DNA of 64,000 nucleotides, from contig JAGBVU010000029.1 in assembly GCA_017630155.1 (NCBI GenBank), forward strand, positions 1-64,000, read 5' to 3'. The stretch comes from Bacteroidales bacterium. Its GTDB lineage: Bacteria > Bacteroidota > Bacteroidia > Bacteroidales > UBA932. The position numbers were made by a program, and so were the translations under genes. The notes below the pieces were generated by a model. The model was not told the origin of the DNA and searched no databases. It saw nothing but the letters and a program-made list of their open reading frames with translations. Positions 43,153-53,131 of this stretch are shown here, piece by piece (within the stretch, counting starts at the first letter, position 1; every line of letters begins with the position of its first letter).

Positions 43153-44068
43153 CAGGTACAACTCCTTCGTAGGGTATTTCAAGAAGACCTTTGGCGAGCG
43201 GCTCCAGAAAATTGTGATCGATGCAGGGTTTACTTGCCCCAATCGTGATGGAAGCATTTCTCGAGGGGGGTGCACCTATTGTGATAATCTCGCATTCCAC
43301 CCAAACTACAGCACCAGCGACAGGAGTATTGCATGGCAGATTGAGGAGGGTATTGTTTTCCACAAGAACCGCTACCGCAAAACCGAGAAATATCTCGCCT
43401 ACTTCCAGCCATATTCCAATACCTACGCTCCCCTACCTCGACTGAAAGAGCTTTACGAAGAGGCTCTCTCACACCCTGCAGTGGAGGGGATAGTCATCGG
43501 AACACGTCCGGACTGCGTTGACGACGAGAAGCTTGATTATCTGGCTGAACTTGCTCGCAAACATGTGGTTATAATCGAATACGGGATAGAGTCGTGCTAC
43601 GATAAAACCCTCGAGAGGATAAATCGAGGGCACACCTTTGCCCAGGCACAGGAGGCTGTACGCAAGACCGCAGAGAGGGGAATCCACCAGGGGGCACATT
43701 TCATCCTGGGACTCCCAGGAGAGAGCCGCGAGGAGATGCTTGCTATGGCACCTCTTATCAACGACCTCCCTATCGACTCTGTCAAATTCCATCAGCTACA
43801 GATAGTCAAAGGGACAAAAATGGAGAAAGAGTTTGCACAGAAACCCGAAGACTTCGTCACATTTGCACTCGAGGAGTATATAGATTTCTTTATTGACCTG
43901 CTGGAGAATCTGCGATCCGACCTCTATATCGAACGCTTCGTAGGAGAGGTCCCCCCACGCTTCGTAAACTCCACCCCATGGGGACTCATCCGCAACGTAG
44001 AACTCCTCCGAATGCTTGAAGCTCGCCTCGAAGAGCGTGACACCTGGCAAGGGAGATTACTTAAATAA
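43130..44068 (+). CDS. Radical SAM protein of the TIGR01212/YhcC type
   Basis: 312 residues. The [4Fe-4S] motif is CPNRDGSISRGGCTYC (CxxxxxxxxxCxxC-type; about 36-51), which is distinctive for the YhcC/TIGR01212 subgroup. IEYGIESCYDKTLERINRGH and HFILGLPGES follow, as in Elp3-like radical SAM barrels. The chemistry is unknown; the family is related to tRNA-modifying or methylthiotransfer enzymes but has no settled substrate. The overlap with the YhcH-like gene suggests only shared transcription. Confidence 0.85.
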   Translation: MNQPQNNSRYNSFVGYFKKTFGERLQKIVIDAGFTCPNRDGSISRGGCTYCDNLAFHPNYSTSDRSIAWQIEEGIVFHKNRYRKTEKYLAYFQPYSNTYAPLPRLKELYEEALSHPAVEGIVIGTRPDCVDDEKLDYLAELARKHVVIIEYGIESCYDKTLERINRGHTFAQAQEAVRKTAERGIHQGAHFILGLPGESREEMLAMAPLINDLPIDSVKFHQLQIVKGTKMEKEFAQKPEDFVTFALEEYIDFFIDLLENLRSDLYIERFVGEVPPRFVNSTPWGLIRNVELLRMLEARLEERDTWQGRLLK

Positions 44069-44157
44069 AGAGTAGGGCAAGGAAACCGTGCTACCCCTCT
44101 AGCAGCAGAGGGAGGGGTCTATCGCCAGATGGGATTGAAAAGATTACTCACAATAAC

Positions 44158-44196
44158 AAAAAAGGGATTGACACTCGGCCAATCCCTTTTGCTTTT
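44158..44196. terminator. Bidirectional terminator between the radical SAM gene and pnp
   Basis: AAAAGGGATTG (44160-44170) pairs with CAATCCCTTTT (44180-44190). The minus-strand side is followed by TTTTTTG, so it ends pnp; the plus-strand side also has T-rich sequence. Bases 44069-44157 before it contain only weak foldbacks and no gene. Confidence 0.85.
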
Positions 44197-44210
44197 ATAT
44201 CAGGAGTAGA

Positions 44211-46445
44211 TTACTCGTGATTTTCAGGTTTTCTTCTTGGAGCACCCTCTCTGCGATGACCGCGGTCACCATCTTTGCGTGGACCTCTGTCACCTGCAGG
44301 TCTTGGTTTGCGCTCGCGCTCTACCCAACCCTCTGGTGCAGGCATAAGTGCTCTGCGTGAAAGTCTCATCTTGCCAGATTTGGCATCGATCTCAAGAAGT
44401 TTTACATCAAGTTCGTCGCCTACATTAACAACATCCTCCACCTTCTCCACTTTCTTGTAGTCAAGCTCAGAGATGTGTAGCAGACCCTCTTTACCAGGAA
44501 GAATCTCTACGAATGCACCGAACTCAAGGATAGATACCACTTTACCGTGATATGTCTCACCTACCTCAGGAACTGTGGTGATAGCTTTGATACGAGCCAA
44601 TGCTGCATCCATACACTCTTTGTTCTCACCGAAGATGTCGATAACACCCTGACCATCTACCTCAGTGATAGTGATGGTGGTATTGGTAGTCTTCTGGATC
44701 TCCTGGATAACTTTACCACCAGTACCGATAACAGCACCGATAAACTCACCAGGGATAGTGATCTGGATAAGACGAGGTACATTTGGTTTGAAGTCCTCTC
44801 TTGGTTCAGAGATGGTCTTCATCATCTCACCCATAATGTGCTCACGACCCTCTTTTGCCTGAGCAAGTGCCTGCTCAAGAACTTCGTATGGAAGACCGTC
44901 CACTTTGATATCCATCTGTGTTGCGGTGATACCATCTTTGGTACCAGTCACTTTGAAGTCCATATCACCAAGGTGGTCTTCGTCACCAAGGATATCTGAA
45001 AGGACTACGAATTTGCCTGTCTTTTTGTCTGAGATAAGACCCATAGCGATACCTGCCACAGGTTTCTTGATCTTAAGACCTGAATCCATAAGTGCCATAG
45101 TACCAGCACATACTGTAGCCATAGATGAAGAACCGTTTGATTCAAGGATATCTGATACTACACGTACTGCATATGGATTCTCGTTACCTACTGGAACCAT
45201 AGGTTTGAGGGCTCTCCAAGCCAAGTTACCGTGACCAATCTCACGACGTCCGATACCTCTCTGAGGTTTGGCCTCACCTGTAGAGAATGGAGGGAAGTTA
45301 TAGTGAAGAACAAACTGCTGGGTCTCCTGTACAAGAACCTCATCAAGCTCCTTCATGTCAAGTTTGGTACCAAGGGTTACTGTGGCCAAAGCCTGGGTCT
45401 CACCACGGGTGAAGATAGCAGAACCGTGTGCACCTGGAAGATAGTTGGTCTCACACCAGATAGGGCGGATCTGACGGGTGTTACGGCCATCAAGACGAAC
45501 ACCTTCGTCTACGATCATACGGCGCATACACTCTTTCTCAACCTGACCATAATATCTGTTGATCATCACCATCTTGTCATCTCTCTCCTCCTCTGGAATA
45601 GTCTCAATGAACTCATCCTTAAGTGCTGAGAAAGCATCCTCTCTCTCGTGTTTGCCAAGCTGTGATTTTGCGATAGCATAACATTTGTCATAGCAGAAGC
45701 TTACAAGTGCATTGCGAAGATCCTCATCATCCTCCTCATGGCAATACTCCCTCTTGTTCACTTTGCCCACCTCTTCCATAAGCTCTTTCTGGGCTACGCA
45801 ATGTTTCTTGATCTCTTCGTGTGCAAATTTGATTGCATCAAGCATATCCTTCTCGGTAACCTCTTTCATCTCACCCTCAACCATCATGATGTTCTCATAT
45901 GTAGCAGCCACCATAATGTCAAGGTCTGCCCTCTCAAGAGCCTGGAAAGTAGGGTTGATCACAAACTCACCGTCGATTCTTGCCACTCTCACCTCAGAGA
46001 TAGGACCTCCGAATGGGATATCACTCACTGCCAGTGCAGCAGATGCAGCAAGACCTGCAAATGCATCAGGCATTGTCTCTTTGTCTGCAGAGATAAGGTT
46101 TACTGTCACAAATACCTCTGCGTGGAAATTGTCAGGGAAAAGGGGACGCAAAGCCCTGTCAATCAAACGAGCTACCAGGATTTCTGAATCTGAAGCCTTA
46201 CCCTCTCTCTTCATAAAACCGCCAGGGATACGGCCGGCAGCTGCAAATTTCTCTTTGTATTCTACTGAAAGAGGCATAAAGTCCACATCTTCTTTAGCAT
46301 CTTTCGCACAAGTTACTGTTGCAAGCAACATTGTGTCACCGACTTTGAGAACGACACTACCGGCAGCCTGTTTGGCCAATCTTCCGGTCTCGATCTCTAC
46401 AATTCTTCCATCACCCAATGTGATGGTCTTTTTTACTACATTCAT
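44211..46445 (-). CDS. pnp: Polyribonucleotide nucleotidyltransferase (PNPase)
   Basis: 744 residues from the ATG at 46445; a TTG 12 codons upstream is not needed. Two RNase PH domains, then a KH domain ([12 protein letters not shown]) and an S1 domain ([20 protein letters not shown]). The trimeric 3'-5' phosphorolytic exoribonuclease degrades and adds tails to RNA. The C-terminus is an Arg/Gly/Pro/basic tail ([18 protein letters not shown]), probably an RNA- or protein-binding extension. The rpsO gene lies upstream with a terminator hairpin between, the classic rpsO-pnp order. Confidence 0.97.
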   Translation of the reverse strand: MNVVKKTITLGDGRIVEIETGRLAKQAAGSVVLKVGDTMLLATVTCAKDAKEDVDFMPLSVEYKEKFAAAGRIPGGFMKREGKASDSEILVARLIDRALRPLFPDNFHAEVFVTVNLISADKETMPDAFAGLAASAALAVSDIPFGGPISEVRVARIDGEFVINPTFQALERADLDIMVAATYENIMMVEGEMKEVTEKDMLDAIKFAHEEIKKHCVAQKELMEEVGKVNKREYCHEEDDEDLRNALVSFCYDKCYAIAKSQLGKHEREDAFSALKDEFIETIPEEERDDKMVMINRYYGQVEKECMRRMIVDEGVRLDGRNTRQIRPIWCETNYLPGAHGSAIFTRGETQALATVTLGTKLDMKELDEVLVQETQQFVLHYNFPPFSTGEAKPQRGIGRREIGHGNLAWRALKPMVPVGNENPYAVRVVSDILESNGSSSMATVCAGTMALMDSGLKIKKPVAGIAMGLISDKKTGKFVVLSDILGDEDHLGDMDFKVTGTKDGITATQMDIKVDGLPYEVLEQALAQAKEGREHIMGEMMKTISEPREDFKPNVPRLIQITIPGEFIGAVIGTGGKVIQEIQKTTNTTITITEVDGQGVIDIFGENKECMDAALARIKAITTVPEVGETYHGKVVSILEFGAFVEILPGKEGLLHISELDYKKVEKVEDVVNVGDELDVKLLEIDAKSGKMRLSRRALMPAPEGWVERERKPRPAGDRGPRKDGDRGHRREGAPRRKPENHE

Positions 46446-46486
46446 CTTAATATTTATTTTTTCCGCTAATATATGTCTCAATAGAT

Positions 46487-46519
46487 AGAAAAAGAGGCTG
46501 TCGTCGTATTGACAGCCTC
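46487..46519 (-). terminator. Hairpin between rpsO and pnp
   Basis: GAGGCTGTC (46494-46502) pairs with GACAGCCTC (46511-46519); on the minus strand it is followed by CTTTTTC. It would terminate or attenuate transcription leaving rpsO before pnp. Confidence 0.85.
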
Positions 46520-46525
46520 GTCCTA

Positions 46526-46801
46526 TTATTTACGAAGGTTAAGTGCCTTCACAATTGCCCTGTATCTCTCGATGTCGGTGGTCTTCAAATAATCAAGAAG
46601 ACGACGTCTTTTACCAACAAGTCTTAGCAAAGCCCTTTGTGTGCCGTAGTCTTTTTTGTTGCTACGAAGGTGCTCTGTCAAGTGAGCGATACGGTAGGAA
46701 AATAGAGCGATCTGACTCTCAGCTGAGCCGGTGTCTTTATTAGACTTCCCGTATTGTCCGAAAATCTCCTGCTTCTTCTCTGCTGCAAGATATTCTGCCA
46801 T
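46526..46801 (-). CDS. rpsO: 30S ribosomal protein S15
   Basis: 91 residues, the standard length. The start region [17 protein letters not shown] and the [22 protein letters not shown] and [13 protein letters not shown] segments identify S15, which binds the central 16S domain. The gene has a perfect promoter and a hairpin after it. Confidence 0.98.
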   Translation of the reverse strand: MAEYLAAEKKQEIFGQYGKSNKDTGSAESQIALFSYRIAHLTEHLRSNKKDYGTQRALLRLVGKRRRLLDYLKTTDIERYRAIVKALNLRK

Positions 46802-46848
46802 AACTTTAAGCGTTTGATTTTAATTGTTTTGTCCCAAAATTGGGAGTG

Positions 46849-46879
46849 CAAAGATAGATAAATAAAACTAATCTCCAAA
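46849..46879 (-). promoter_or_regulatory. rpsO promoter
   Basis: TTTG (46879-46876), 19 bases, TATCTTTG (46856-46849), a perfect Bacteroidota match, 47 bases before the ATG. The -33 box lies in the T-run of the terminator immediately upstream. Confidence 0.88.
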
Positions 46880-46906
46880 AAAAGTCCCCGACATTTTGCC
46901 GGGGAC
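46877..46906 (-). terminator. Terminator of the barrel-protein gene
   Basis: GTCCCCG (46884-46890) pairs with CGGGGAC (46900-46906), and the minus-strand continuation is TTTTTTT. It ends the lipoprotein/barrel unit 36 bases after its stop. Confidence 0.92.
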
Positions 46907-46941
46907 CATTTTTATTGCAACTGTCTGCGCAAGTCCTTAAA

Positions 46942-47694
46942 TCAGAACTTGAAACCTATCTTGATGGTAGGTGCAGCCAGGAAACTTGCATTGTGGCTGT
47001 CTGCAAAGAGATTTGACAGACCCTCTTCAGGACTCAACACAGAGTAGCTGTAGGTATACTGCAGTGCATTTACCTCCACACCCGCATACATATTGGGGAA
47101 GAAGTAGTAGTTGACACCTAAATTGATGGCACCTCTTGCATTGAACCCCTCTCCGATGGATTTGCCCATAGAGATCTCTTCATTATAATATAGGGTGTGC
47201 AGAGAGTAGGCATAACCCAACTGAAGACCCAAATGCAAATCAAGATTTTTGACATTGTCAAAAGAGAAGTGTCTGTAGAAACCTGTCACCACATTGAAGC
47301 GGTAAGCATCCTCGCTTGCTACTGCCCTGTAGGCAGGGATCGAACCGTCTCCAAGTACAGAGTCTTCATCGTATGTGCCGGGCACCTCAGAGCGACCTGG
47401 GTTGAAGGTAGAGGAGAATCCTCCCCCGAGCCTCCATGACCACTTGTCTGCAAAGAACCAGCCGGCCTCCAGACCCACCATCATCCCCTCATCAAACCAC
47501 TCAGCATTGAGCGCCTGGGTCTCATACTGCATCTGGACATTGCGGAAAGCCTCGTGCTTGACAAAGGAGTTATATCCGATGGTCGCACTCACCGTGAAGT
47601 CCCCTTTCTGGGGTAAATTACTCTCAGAATTCTGACCCCACGATGAGAAACTCACCACCAATGCCACGGTTAAAATAAATAATTTCTTCATCAT
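46942..47694 (-). CDS. Outer-membrane beta-barrel protein
   Basis: 250 residues. A signal peptide (MMKKLFILTVALVVSFSSWG) is followed by alternating amphipathic strands with many aromatic residues (for example FTVSATIGYNSFVKHE, WSWRLGGGFSSTFN, YSYSVLS), ending in the terminal strand TIKIGFKF typical of outer-membrane barrels. It probably has eight to ten strands. I do not recognise a specific family, and it may be an OmpA-N/OmpW-like porin or an assembly partner. It follows the coiled-coil lipoprotein by 20 bases and shares its terminator. Confidence 0.7.
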   Translation of the reverse strand: MMKKLFILTVALVVSFSSWGQNSESNLPQKGDFTVSATIGYNSFVKHEAFRNVQMQYETQALNAEWFDEGMMVGLEAGWFFADKWSWRLGGGFSSTFNPGRSEVPGTYDEDSVLGDGSIPAYRAVASEDAYRFNVVTGFYRHFSFDNVKNLDLHLGLQLGYAYSLHTLYYNEEISMGKSIGEGFNARGAINLGVNYYFFPNMYAGVEVNALQYTYSYSVLSPEEGLSNLFADSHNASFLAAPTIKIGFKF

Positions 47695-47714
47695 CGTTTT
47701 CGGGTTTAAAATAA

Positions 47715-49628
47715 TTACTCTTGGGTACCTTCATCTGTAGAGATAAGGGCATCTATTTCAGCCTCTATCTGATCAATGATAGCATTGATACGTTCAATGT
47801 TTGCTTTGGTCTTAGTTATGCACTTCAAGATAGATTCATATATGATCTTATCTGAAGAACCTCCCTCATATGCTTCCAGCTCAGCCTTAAGAAGTTCATT
47901 TTCAGCTACAAGTTCATCTACCAGACCCTGCAGATAGTATGCCATTTCAGCATTTTCATACTGTTCTGATGTAAGAAGCGCTGTCATCTTAGCTTCAAAC
48001 TCTGCCTCTTTTGCCTCCAGCTCTGCAACTAAAGCCTTGTAGTCCTCAAGCTGAGCCTCAATAATCTGAATATCGGCATTGGTCTCTTTTACAAACTCGT
48101 TAACCCAGTCACGGATAGTCACGATATCACTGTCAAGCTGATAAATAGTCTTCTTAATGACTTCAAACCTTGCCACCATGTCTGCAAACTCTGCACTGTT
48201 CTCAATAATATATAAGCCCAAATCAGTAATGAAGTCTGCTTTATATTTATAAAATGTTCTGACACCCGATGACAAAGTCAAAGGAACAGATGTGCTTACA
48301 GTAGGATCTGTAGGATCGATAAATTCCACAGGGCTAGCATACACATCATATGTTGTCGCTACAAACATGGTAAATGTACCATTTTTAGGGTCATCAATAT
48401 TTGCACCTATCATTGTATACTTGTCAAGAGCATCCAGCGCCGCAACAAGTACAGCCTCTGCTGCCTCTTTATCTTCCGCAGCAGCAGAAGACCAAGCCTC
48501 CTGAGCCTCGATTACAGCCTCTGTTGCCGCAATTACCTTATCTTTGAACTCTGCTTCATAAGTACTTCTGCGCTCTGCCCAATAATTGGCCAATGGATAA
48601 AGCTTATGGTCAGCATAAGGTTTTTTCATATCAATTTTGCCATCTTTCTCACCTTCCACATCTTTTAGCATATCCTTAATCTCTGGCATTGAGTAAGAGC
48701 TAATGACATCAAGTTTTGAAAAATTTGTCTCATTGACTCTCACAACTGGGATTAGAGGAAACTCTGAGATGAGACTGAATGGCTGGATATAATCAACGAG
48801 CACCTCATCGTCATCAAAAGTTTCATCATTATTATCATCCAGGAGGTTAGTGAAACCGGGAATGCCCATTTCATCCTCCATCATCTGGAACAAATCAAAC
48901 ATATCCTCATTGAAGTACTCTACACGGTCTTCAAGATTATCAATTTCGCCATCAATCTGATCCCCAAGATTATAAGCTTTCTCATCGAGAATCTCTATCT
49001 CAGCCTCCAGAGCTGCAGTCTGCGCATAGATAGCATTCCAGTCGATGGCATTGGCCTCTATGAACTTCTTGTACTCTGCAATCATAATATCGTTGTATGC
49101 TATCCAGCCTTTATTGCTTTCAATCATCGATGCAACATATGCCTCTTCATCTACAACATCCCAGAAATTGATGGAACCCAACTGACTCTCAAGACTCACG
49201 AGGTTGGCGGTCTCAACTGAGAGCTGACCCATCCAATAACTCATCTGACTGTACAGCTCATCCCTCAAATCATCCTTGTACTCAGCGATTTCTGCCAGAA
49301 GTCTGTTCAACTCAGCCTGAAGTTCAGCTTTTATTGTCTCGATTTCCAGTTCTAAAAGGGCTTTTGCTTTCTGGTTATCCAGCTCTGCACCTTCAGCCAG
49401 TGCCGCCTGATATCTTGCCTCTGCCTCCAATAGTGCAGCCTGTGCCTTGGCAAGAAGTGTCTCTGCTTCTGCCTGAGCCTTGTGTAGTTCCGCCAAAGCA
49501 AGCAATTGTGCTGCCTTAGCATCACGAATAGCCTTTACCGAATCAGATTCGGTATTGCTTACGCATGAGACCATCCCGAGTCCCATGGCTACCATAAGTA
49601 AAAATGAAATTAGTCTTTTCATACTCAT
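47715..49628 (-). CDS. Coiled-coil lipoprotein of unknown function with an EF-hand-like loop
   Basis: 637 residues. The lipoprotein signal ends in the lipobox MVSC (C22). Residues about 31-125 are a long Ala/Glu/Leu/Lys-rich helix, and about 490-637 a second helical coiled-coil region. The middle part (about 150-480) is a mixed domain. It contains LLDDNNDETFDDDEV; D264 to E275 matches the spacing of an EF-hand calcium loop (acidic residues at positions 1, 3, 5, 9 and 12), though position 6 is Glu instead of Gly. No enzyme motif is visible. It may be an outer-membrane-anchored tether. It forms a two-gene unit with the downstream barrel protein. The function is not known to me. Confidence 0.65.
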   Translation of the reverse strand: MSMKRLISFLLMVAMGLGMVSCVSNTESDSVKAIRDAKAAQLLALAELHKAQAEAETLLAKAQAALLEAEARYQAALAEGAELDNQKAKALLELEIETIKAELQAELNRLLAEIAEYKDDLRDELYSQMSYWMGQLSVETANLVSLESQLGSINFWDVVDEEAYVASMIESNKGWIAYNDIMIAEYKKFIEANAIDWNAIYAQTAALEAEIEILDEKAYNLGDQIDGEIDNLEDRVEYFNEDMFDLFQMMEDEMGIPGFTNLLDDNNDETFDDDEVLVDYIQPFSLISEFPLIPVVRVNETNFSKLDVISSYSMPEIKDMLKDVEGEKDGKIDMKKPYADHKLYPLANYWAERRSTYEAEFKDKVIAATEAVIEAQEAWSSAAAEDKEAAEAVLVAALDALDKYTMIGANIDDPKNGTFTMFVATTYDVYASPVEFIDPTDPTVSTSVPLTLSSGVRTFYKYKADFITDLGLYIIENSAEFADMVARFEVIKKTIYQLDSDIVTIRDWVNEFVKETNADIQIIEAQLEDYKALVAELEAKEAEFEAKMTALLTSEQYENAEMAYYLQGLVDELVAENELLKAELEAYEGGSSDKIIYESILKCITKTKANIERINAIIDQIEAEIDALISTDEGTQE

Positions 49629-49648
49629 AAGGTTTTAGAATGATTAAT

Positions 49649-50191
49649 TTATTGATTTATGGAGCGAAGTTTTTTACAAAATTCCCAAAGTACAACACCT
49701 GCCGAAACAGAGACATTGAGCGAATGCTTGGTCCCCCACTGAGGGATCTCCAGACACTCATCACACATATCTATAACCTGTTGGTTTACCCCTTTTACCT
49801 CATTTCCAAATACGAGCGCATATCTCTTGCCATCCTCCACCTTCAGATCCTCCAAAGAAGTGGAGTTCTCTGTCTGCTCCACACCTATAAGGGTATATCC
49901 TGCATCCCGAAGCTCCGACACAGCCTGCACTGCATCATCCCGATAATCCCATTCTACCGAAAACTCAGCTCCGAGGGCAGATTTGTGGATCTCTGGAGTG
50001 GGGGGTACTGCACATATACCGCAAAGCACTACCTTCTCCACCAGAAATGCATCCGAAGTCCTGAAAGCAGAGCCAATATTGTGCTGGCTCCTCACATTGT
50101 CGAGTACCACAGTGACAGGAAGTTTCCTGGCCCTTTTGTATTCTTCAGTATCCAGTCTATTTAACTCAATATTTGAAAGTTTCCTAAACAT
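49649..50191 (-). CDS. SpoU/TrmH-family RNA 2'-O-methyltransferase
   Basis: 180 residues from the ATG at 50191 (a preceding GTG codon is less likely). SPOUT-fold motifs: NIGSAFRTSDAFLVEKVVLCG (motif 1), YALVFGNEVKGV (motif 2) and IPQWGTKHSLNVSVSAGVVLWE (motif 3, SAM knot). It lacks the extra RNA-binding domain of larger members. The substrate is a tRNA or rRNA ribose, not determinable from sequence. It is divergent from glyA. Confidence 0.9.
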   Translation of the reverse strand: MFRKLSNIELNRLDTEEYKRARKLPVTVVLDNVRSQHNIGSAFRTSDAFLVEKVVLCGICAVPPTPEIHKSALGAEFSVEWDYRDDAVQAVSELRDAGYTLIGVEQTENSTSLEDLKVEDGKRYALVFGNEVKGVNQQVIDMCDECLEIPQWGTKHSLNVSVSAGVVLWEFCKKLRSINQ

Positions 50192-50206
50192 CACGCTTCA
50201 AGTTTG

Positions 50207-50237
50207 TTTGGAAGAAATTGTAATCTTACTATCTTTG
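50207..50237 (+). promoter_or_regulatory. glyA promoter
   Basis: TTTG (50207-50210), 19 bases, TATCTTTG (50230-50237), a perfect match, 40 bases upstream of the ATG. The region between shows no Shine-Dalgarno and no recognisable riboswitch. Confidence 0.87.
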
Positions 50238-50277
50238 TGGTATAAAGATAAAAAATAATTTTTACAATACTTTAAAT

Positions 50278-51558
50278 ATGAAAAAAGATATTCAAATTTC
50301 TGAACTCATCAAACAGGAAGAGAACCGTCAATCACACGGTATCGAGCTTATCGCTTCTGAGAACTTCGTAACCAACGGAGTACTTGAGGCCCTCGGTTCT
50401 TGTTTGACCAACAAGTATGCTGAAGGTTATCCACGTGCACGCTACTATGGTGGCTGCGAAGTGGTAGACCAGGTAGAACAACTCGCCATCGACCGTATCT
50501 GCGAACTTTTCGGTGCAGAATACGCAAACGTACAGCCCCACTCAGGTGCACAGGCAAATATGGCAGTATTCTTTGCTTGTCTCAAACCTGGTGACACATT
50601 TATGGGTCTTGACCTTTCACATGGCGGTCACCTTACTCACGGCTCACCTGTAAATATGTCCGGTGTAAACTACAAAGCTGTAGCTTACGGTCTTAACGAA
50701 GAGACCGGCCTTGTAGACTACGAGGATATGGAGAGAAAAGCCCTTGAATACAGACCAAAACTTATCGTGGGTGGTGCATCTGCATACTCACGTGAATGGG
50801 ACTGGGAGAGAATGAGAGCTATCGCTGACAAGATCGGCGCTATCTTTATGGTGGATATGGCTCACCCTGCAGGTCTTATTGCAGCAGGTCTTTTGAAAAA
50901 CCCTGTTAAATATGCACACATCGTGACATCCACTACACACAAGACCCTAAGAGGTCCTCGTGGTGGTATCATCCTTATCGGCAAAGACTTTGACAACCCT
51001 TGGGGTCTTAAAACTCCTAAAGGTGAGGTTAAAAAGATGTCACAGCTGATCAACTCAGCAGTATTCCCAGGTATCCAGGGCGGTCCACTTGAGCACTGTA
51101 TTGCTGCCAAAGCTGTAGCATTCTACGAGGCACTTCAGCCAGAGTTCAAAGAGTACCAGATCCAGGTACAGAAAAATGCCAAAGCAATGTGCGAAGCATT
51201 TGTCAAGAGAGGTTACAAAGTGGTATCAGGCGGTACAGACAACCACCTTCTACTTATCGACCTTCGTACCAAATTCCCTGATTTGACAGGTAAAGTGGCA
51301 GAGAAGACCCTTGTTCAGGCAGACATCACTGTAAACAAGAACATGGTACCATTCGACAGCCGTACTCCATTCACCACATCTGGTATCAGAGTGGGTACCC
51401 CAGCCATCACCTCAAGAGGTCTGGTTGAAAAAGATATGGATGGTATCGTAGAGCTTCTGGATCAAGTTCTCAGCAATGTGGACAATCCTGAAGTAATCGA
51501 GAAAGTGAAAGGTGAAGTTCGTGCTAAAATGCAAGGCCTTCCACTTAACGCTTGGTAG
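50278..51558 (+). CDS. glyA: Serine hydroxymethyltransferase
   Basis: 426 residues. K222 in [14 protein letters not shown] forms the Schiff base with PLP; the RARYYGG, HGSPVN and MVDMAHPAG segments are all conserved. It converts serine and THF to glycine and methylene-THF, and would supply one-carbon units together with the THF products of FtcD. Codon use is biased towards high expression. A strong terminator follows. Confidence 0.98.
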   Translation: MKKDIQISELIKQEENRQSHGIELIASENFVTNGVLEALGSCLTNKYAEGYPRARYYGGCEVVDQVEQLAIDRICELFGAEYANVQPHSGAQANMAVFFACLKPGDTFMGLDLSHGGHLTHGSPVNMSGVNYKAVAYGLNEETGLVDYEDMERKALEYRPKLIVGGASAYSREWDWERMRAIADKIGAIFMVDMAHPAGLIAAGLLKNPVKYAHIVTSTTHKTLRGPRGGIILIGKDFDNPWGLKTPKGEVKKMSQLINSAVFPGIQGGPLEHCIAAKAVAFYEALQPEFKEYQIQVQKNAKAMCEAFVKRGYKVVSGGTDNHLLLIDLRTKFPDLTGKVAEKTLVQADITVNKNMVPFDSRTPFTTSGIRVGTPAITSRGLVEKDMDGIVELLDQVLSNVDNPEVIEKVKGEVRAKMQGLPLNAW

Positions 51559-51585
51559 ACAACTATATCAGTGTCAGAACATAAA

Positions 51586-51620
51586 AAGAGGGTGACTTGA
51601 TTCAGGTCACCCTCTTATTT
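51586..51620 (+). terminator. glyA terminator
   Basis: AAGAGGGTGAC (51586-51596) pairs with GTCACCCTCTT (51606-51616), followed by ATTTTTG. It also sits 18 bases past the end of the convergent TPR gene and may serve both directions. Confidence 0.92.
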
Positions 51621-51633
51621 TTGTCTTTATAAA

Positions 51634-51906
51634 TTATGGATTCATAAGGTCTTTATTGACGAATCTGATGATATCGTAGATAGACTCTATAGCTGCATCA
51701 GCAGGGCCGTCAGGCTCTATCATCTTAGCCTTGCCATATGAGTTGATAGCTTCACCCCACATCTGCTGCCTCCGGTAGATACCTCCGAGGAGGTACCAAC
51801 CTTTAGCGCTATTTGGTTCTGCCTTCAGAAAATCCTGAAGAGCGATAAATGCCTCTTCAATTCTCCCTTCAGCCAGGGTCTTCTCAATATTGACCAATGT
51901 CTCCAT
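51634..51906 (-). CDS. Small TPR protein at the end of the rnf operon
   Basis: 90 residues with about two tetratricopeptide-type repeats (EEAFIALQDFLKAEPNSAKGWYLLGGIY; WGEAINSYGKAKMIEP), no signal peptide. It starts 11 bases after rnfA, so it is likely co-transcribed. It may be an assembly or regulatory factor, but nothing in the sequence proves a link to Rnf function. Confidence 0.75.
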   Translation of the reverse strand: METLVNIEKTLAEGRIEEAFIALQDFLKAEPNSAKGWYLLGGIYRRQQMWGEAINSYGKAKMIEPDGPADAAIESIYDIIRFVNKDLMNP

Positions 51907-51917
51907 CTTTATACAGA

Positions 51918-52532
51918 TTAAACAAGTCCGCTGAATCCCATAAATGCCATAGCCATGATACCTGCAGAGATAAGGGCGATTGGAACACCTCTGAATGCCT
52001 TAGGAACATTGTTGAGATCCAATTGCTCTCTGATACCTGCGAAAAGTACCATTGCCAAGCTGTAACCAAGAGCAGTAGCGATAGCAAACACCACTGACTG
52101 GCCAAGATTCATCATTGCAGGGTTAGCTGCACCAACATTGTTAATAAAATCAAACTCCTTAGAAACCACCTGAATAGCCACACCCAAAACCACACAGTTA
52201 GTAGTGATCAAAGGGAGGAAGATACCAAGTGCCTGATAAAGTGAAGGAGAGATTTTCTTGAGTATAATCTCCACCATCTGCACAAGGGCAGCAATCACAA
52301 GGATAAATGCCACAGTCTGCATAAACTCGATGTGGAATGCCTCAAGTACATATTTCTGAAGGATGTATGTTACAAGTGTAGCAAGTGCCATTACGAATGT
52401 AACAGCAGCAGACATACCTGCAGCGGTACTAACCTTTTTAGAGACACCCAAGAAAGGACAGATACCCAAGAACTGAGCAAGTACTACGTTATTTACGAAT
52501 ACCGCTGAAATGATAATGATAAAATATTCCAT
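51918..52532 (-). CDS. rnfA: Rnf complex subunit RnfA
   Basis: 204 residues, six membrane segments. [22 protein letters not shown] and [10 protein letters not shown] are the RnfA/NqrE signatures that hold the intramembrane iron-sulfur cluster (Cys in each half). With RnfE it forms the inverted pair of membrane subunits moving electrons and ions. Last of the rnf genes, two bases after rnfE. Confidence 0.97.
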   Translation of the reverse strand: MEYFIIIISAVFVNNVVLAQFLGICPFLGVSKKVSTAAGMSAAVTFVMALATLVTYILQKYVLEAFHIEFMQTVAFILVIAALVQMVEIILKKISPSLYQALGIFLPLITTNCVVLGVAIQVVSKEFDFINNVGAANPAMMNLGQSVVFAIATALGYSLAMVLFAGIREQLDLNNVPKAFRGVPIALISAGIMAMAFMGFSGLV

Positions 52533-52534
52533 AT

Positions 52535-53131
52535 CTATGCCTCTTTACTAGTTAGTTTTTTGAATAATACCAATAGATATCCCAATACAAGGAATGCACC
52601 AGGAGCAAGGACGAATGCAAGCATACCGTCACCCTCAATAAGCTTGAGACCAAAAGCAGAACCGCTACCAAGAAGCTCCCTTACAAGACCGATAAGTGTC
52701 AAAGCAATGGTAAAGCCAAGACCGATACCGATACCGTCAAGTGCAGAATCAAGCACACCGTTCTTATTTGCAAATGCCTCTGCACGACCAAGAACGATAC
52801 AGTTCACCACGATAAGTGGAATAAACAGACCGAGGGTCTCGTACAGAGATGGAACATAAGCCTGAAGCAATAGCTGGAGAATGGTCACGAATGCAGCAAT
52901 TACTACAATATAAGAAGGGATACGTACCTTATCAGGGATAACTTTGGCAATAGCAGAGATTACCATATTGGAAAGAATCAGTACGAACATGGTCGCAACA
53001 CCCATACCCAAGCCGTTGATGGCAGAGGTGGTAGTACCAAGGGTGGGACACATACCCAACACCAAAACAAATGTCGGGTTATTTTTGATGATACCATCAG
53101 TGATTAGTTTCAATTTTCCCATAACATTCAT
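52535..53131 (-). CDS. rnfE: Rnf complex subunit RnfE
   Basis: 198 residues with six membrane segments, paralogous to Rnf[22 protein letters not shown] and [13 protein letters not shown] carry the paired cysteines. It shares one base with the rnfG stop. The membrane topology is antiparallel to RnfA in known complexes. Confidence 0.97.
   Translation of the reverse strand: MNVMGKLKLITDGIIKNNPTFVLVLGMCPTLGTTTSAINGLGMGVATMFVLILSNMVISAIAKVIPDKVRIPSYIVVIAAFVTILQLLLQAYVPSLYETLGLFIPLIVVNCIVLGRAEAFANKNGVLDSALDGIGIGLGFTIALTLIGLVRELLGSGSAFGLKLIEGDGMLAFVLAPGAFLVLGYLLVLFKKLTSKEA

Noticed and set aside
50211-50277. Glycine or other riboswitch before glyA
   Set aside because: Only about 40 bases of leader separate the -7 box and the start codon, too short and without recognisable structure.
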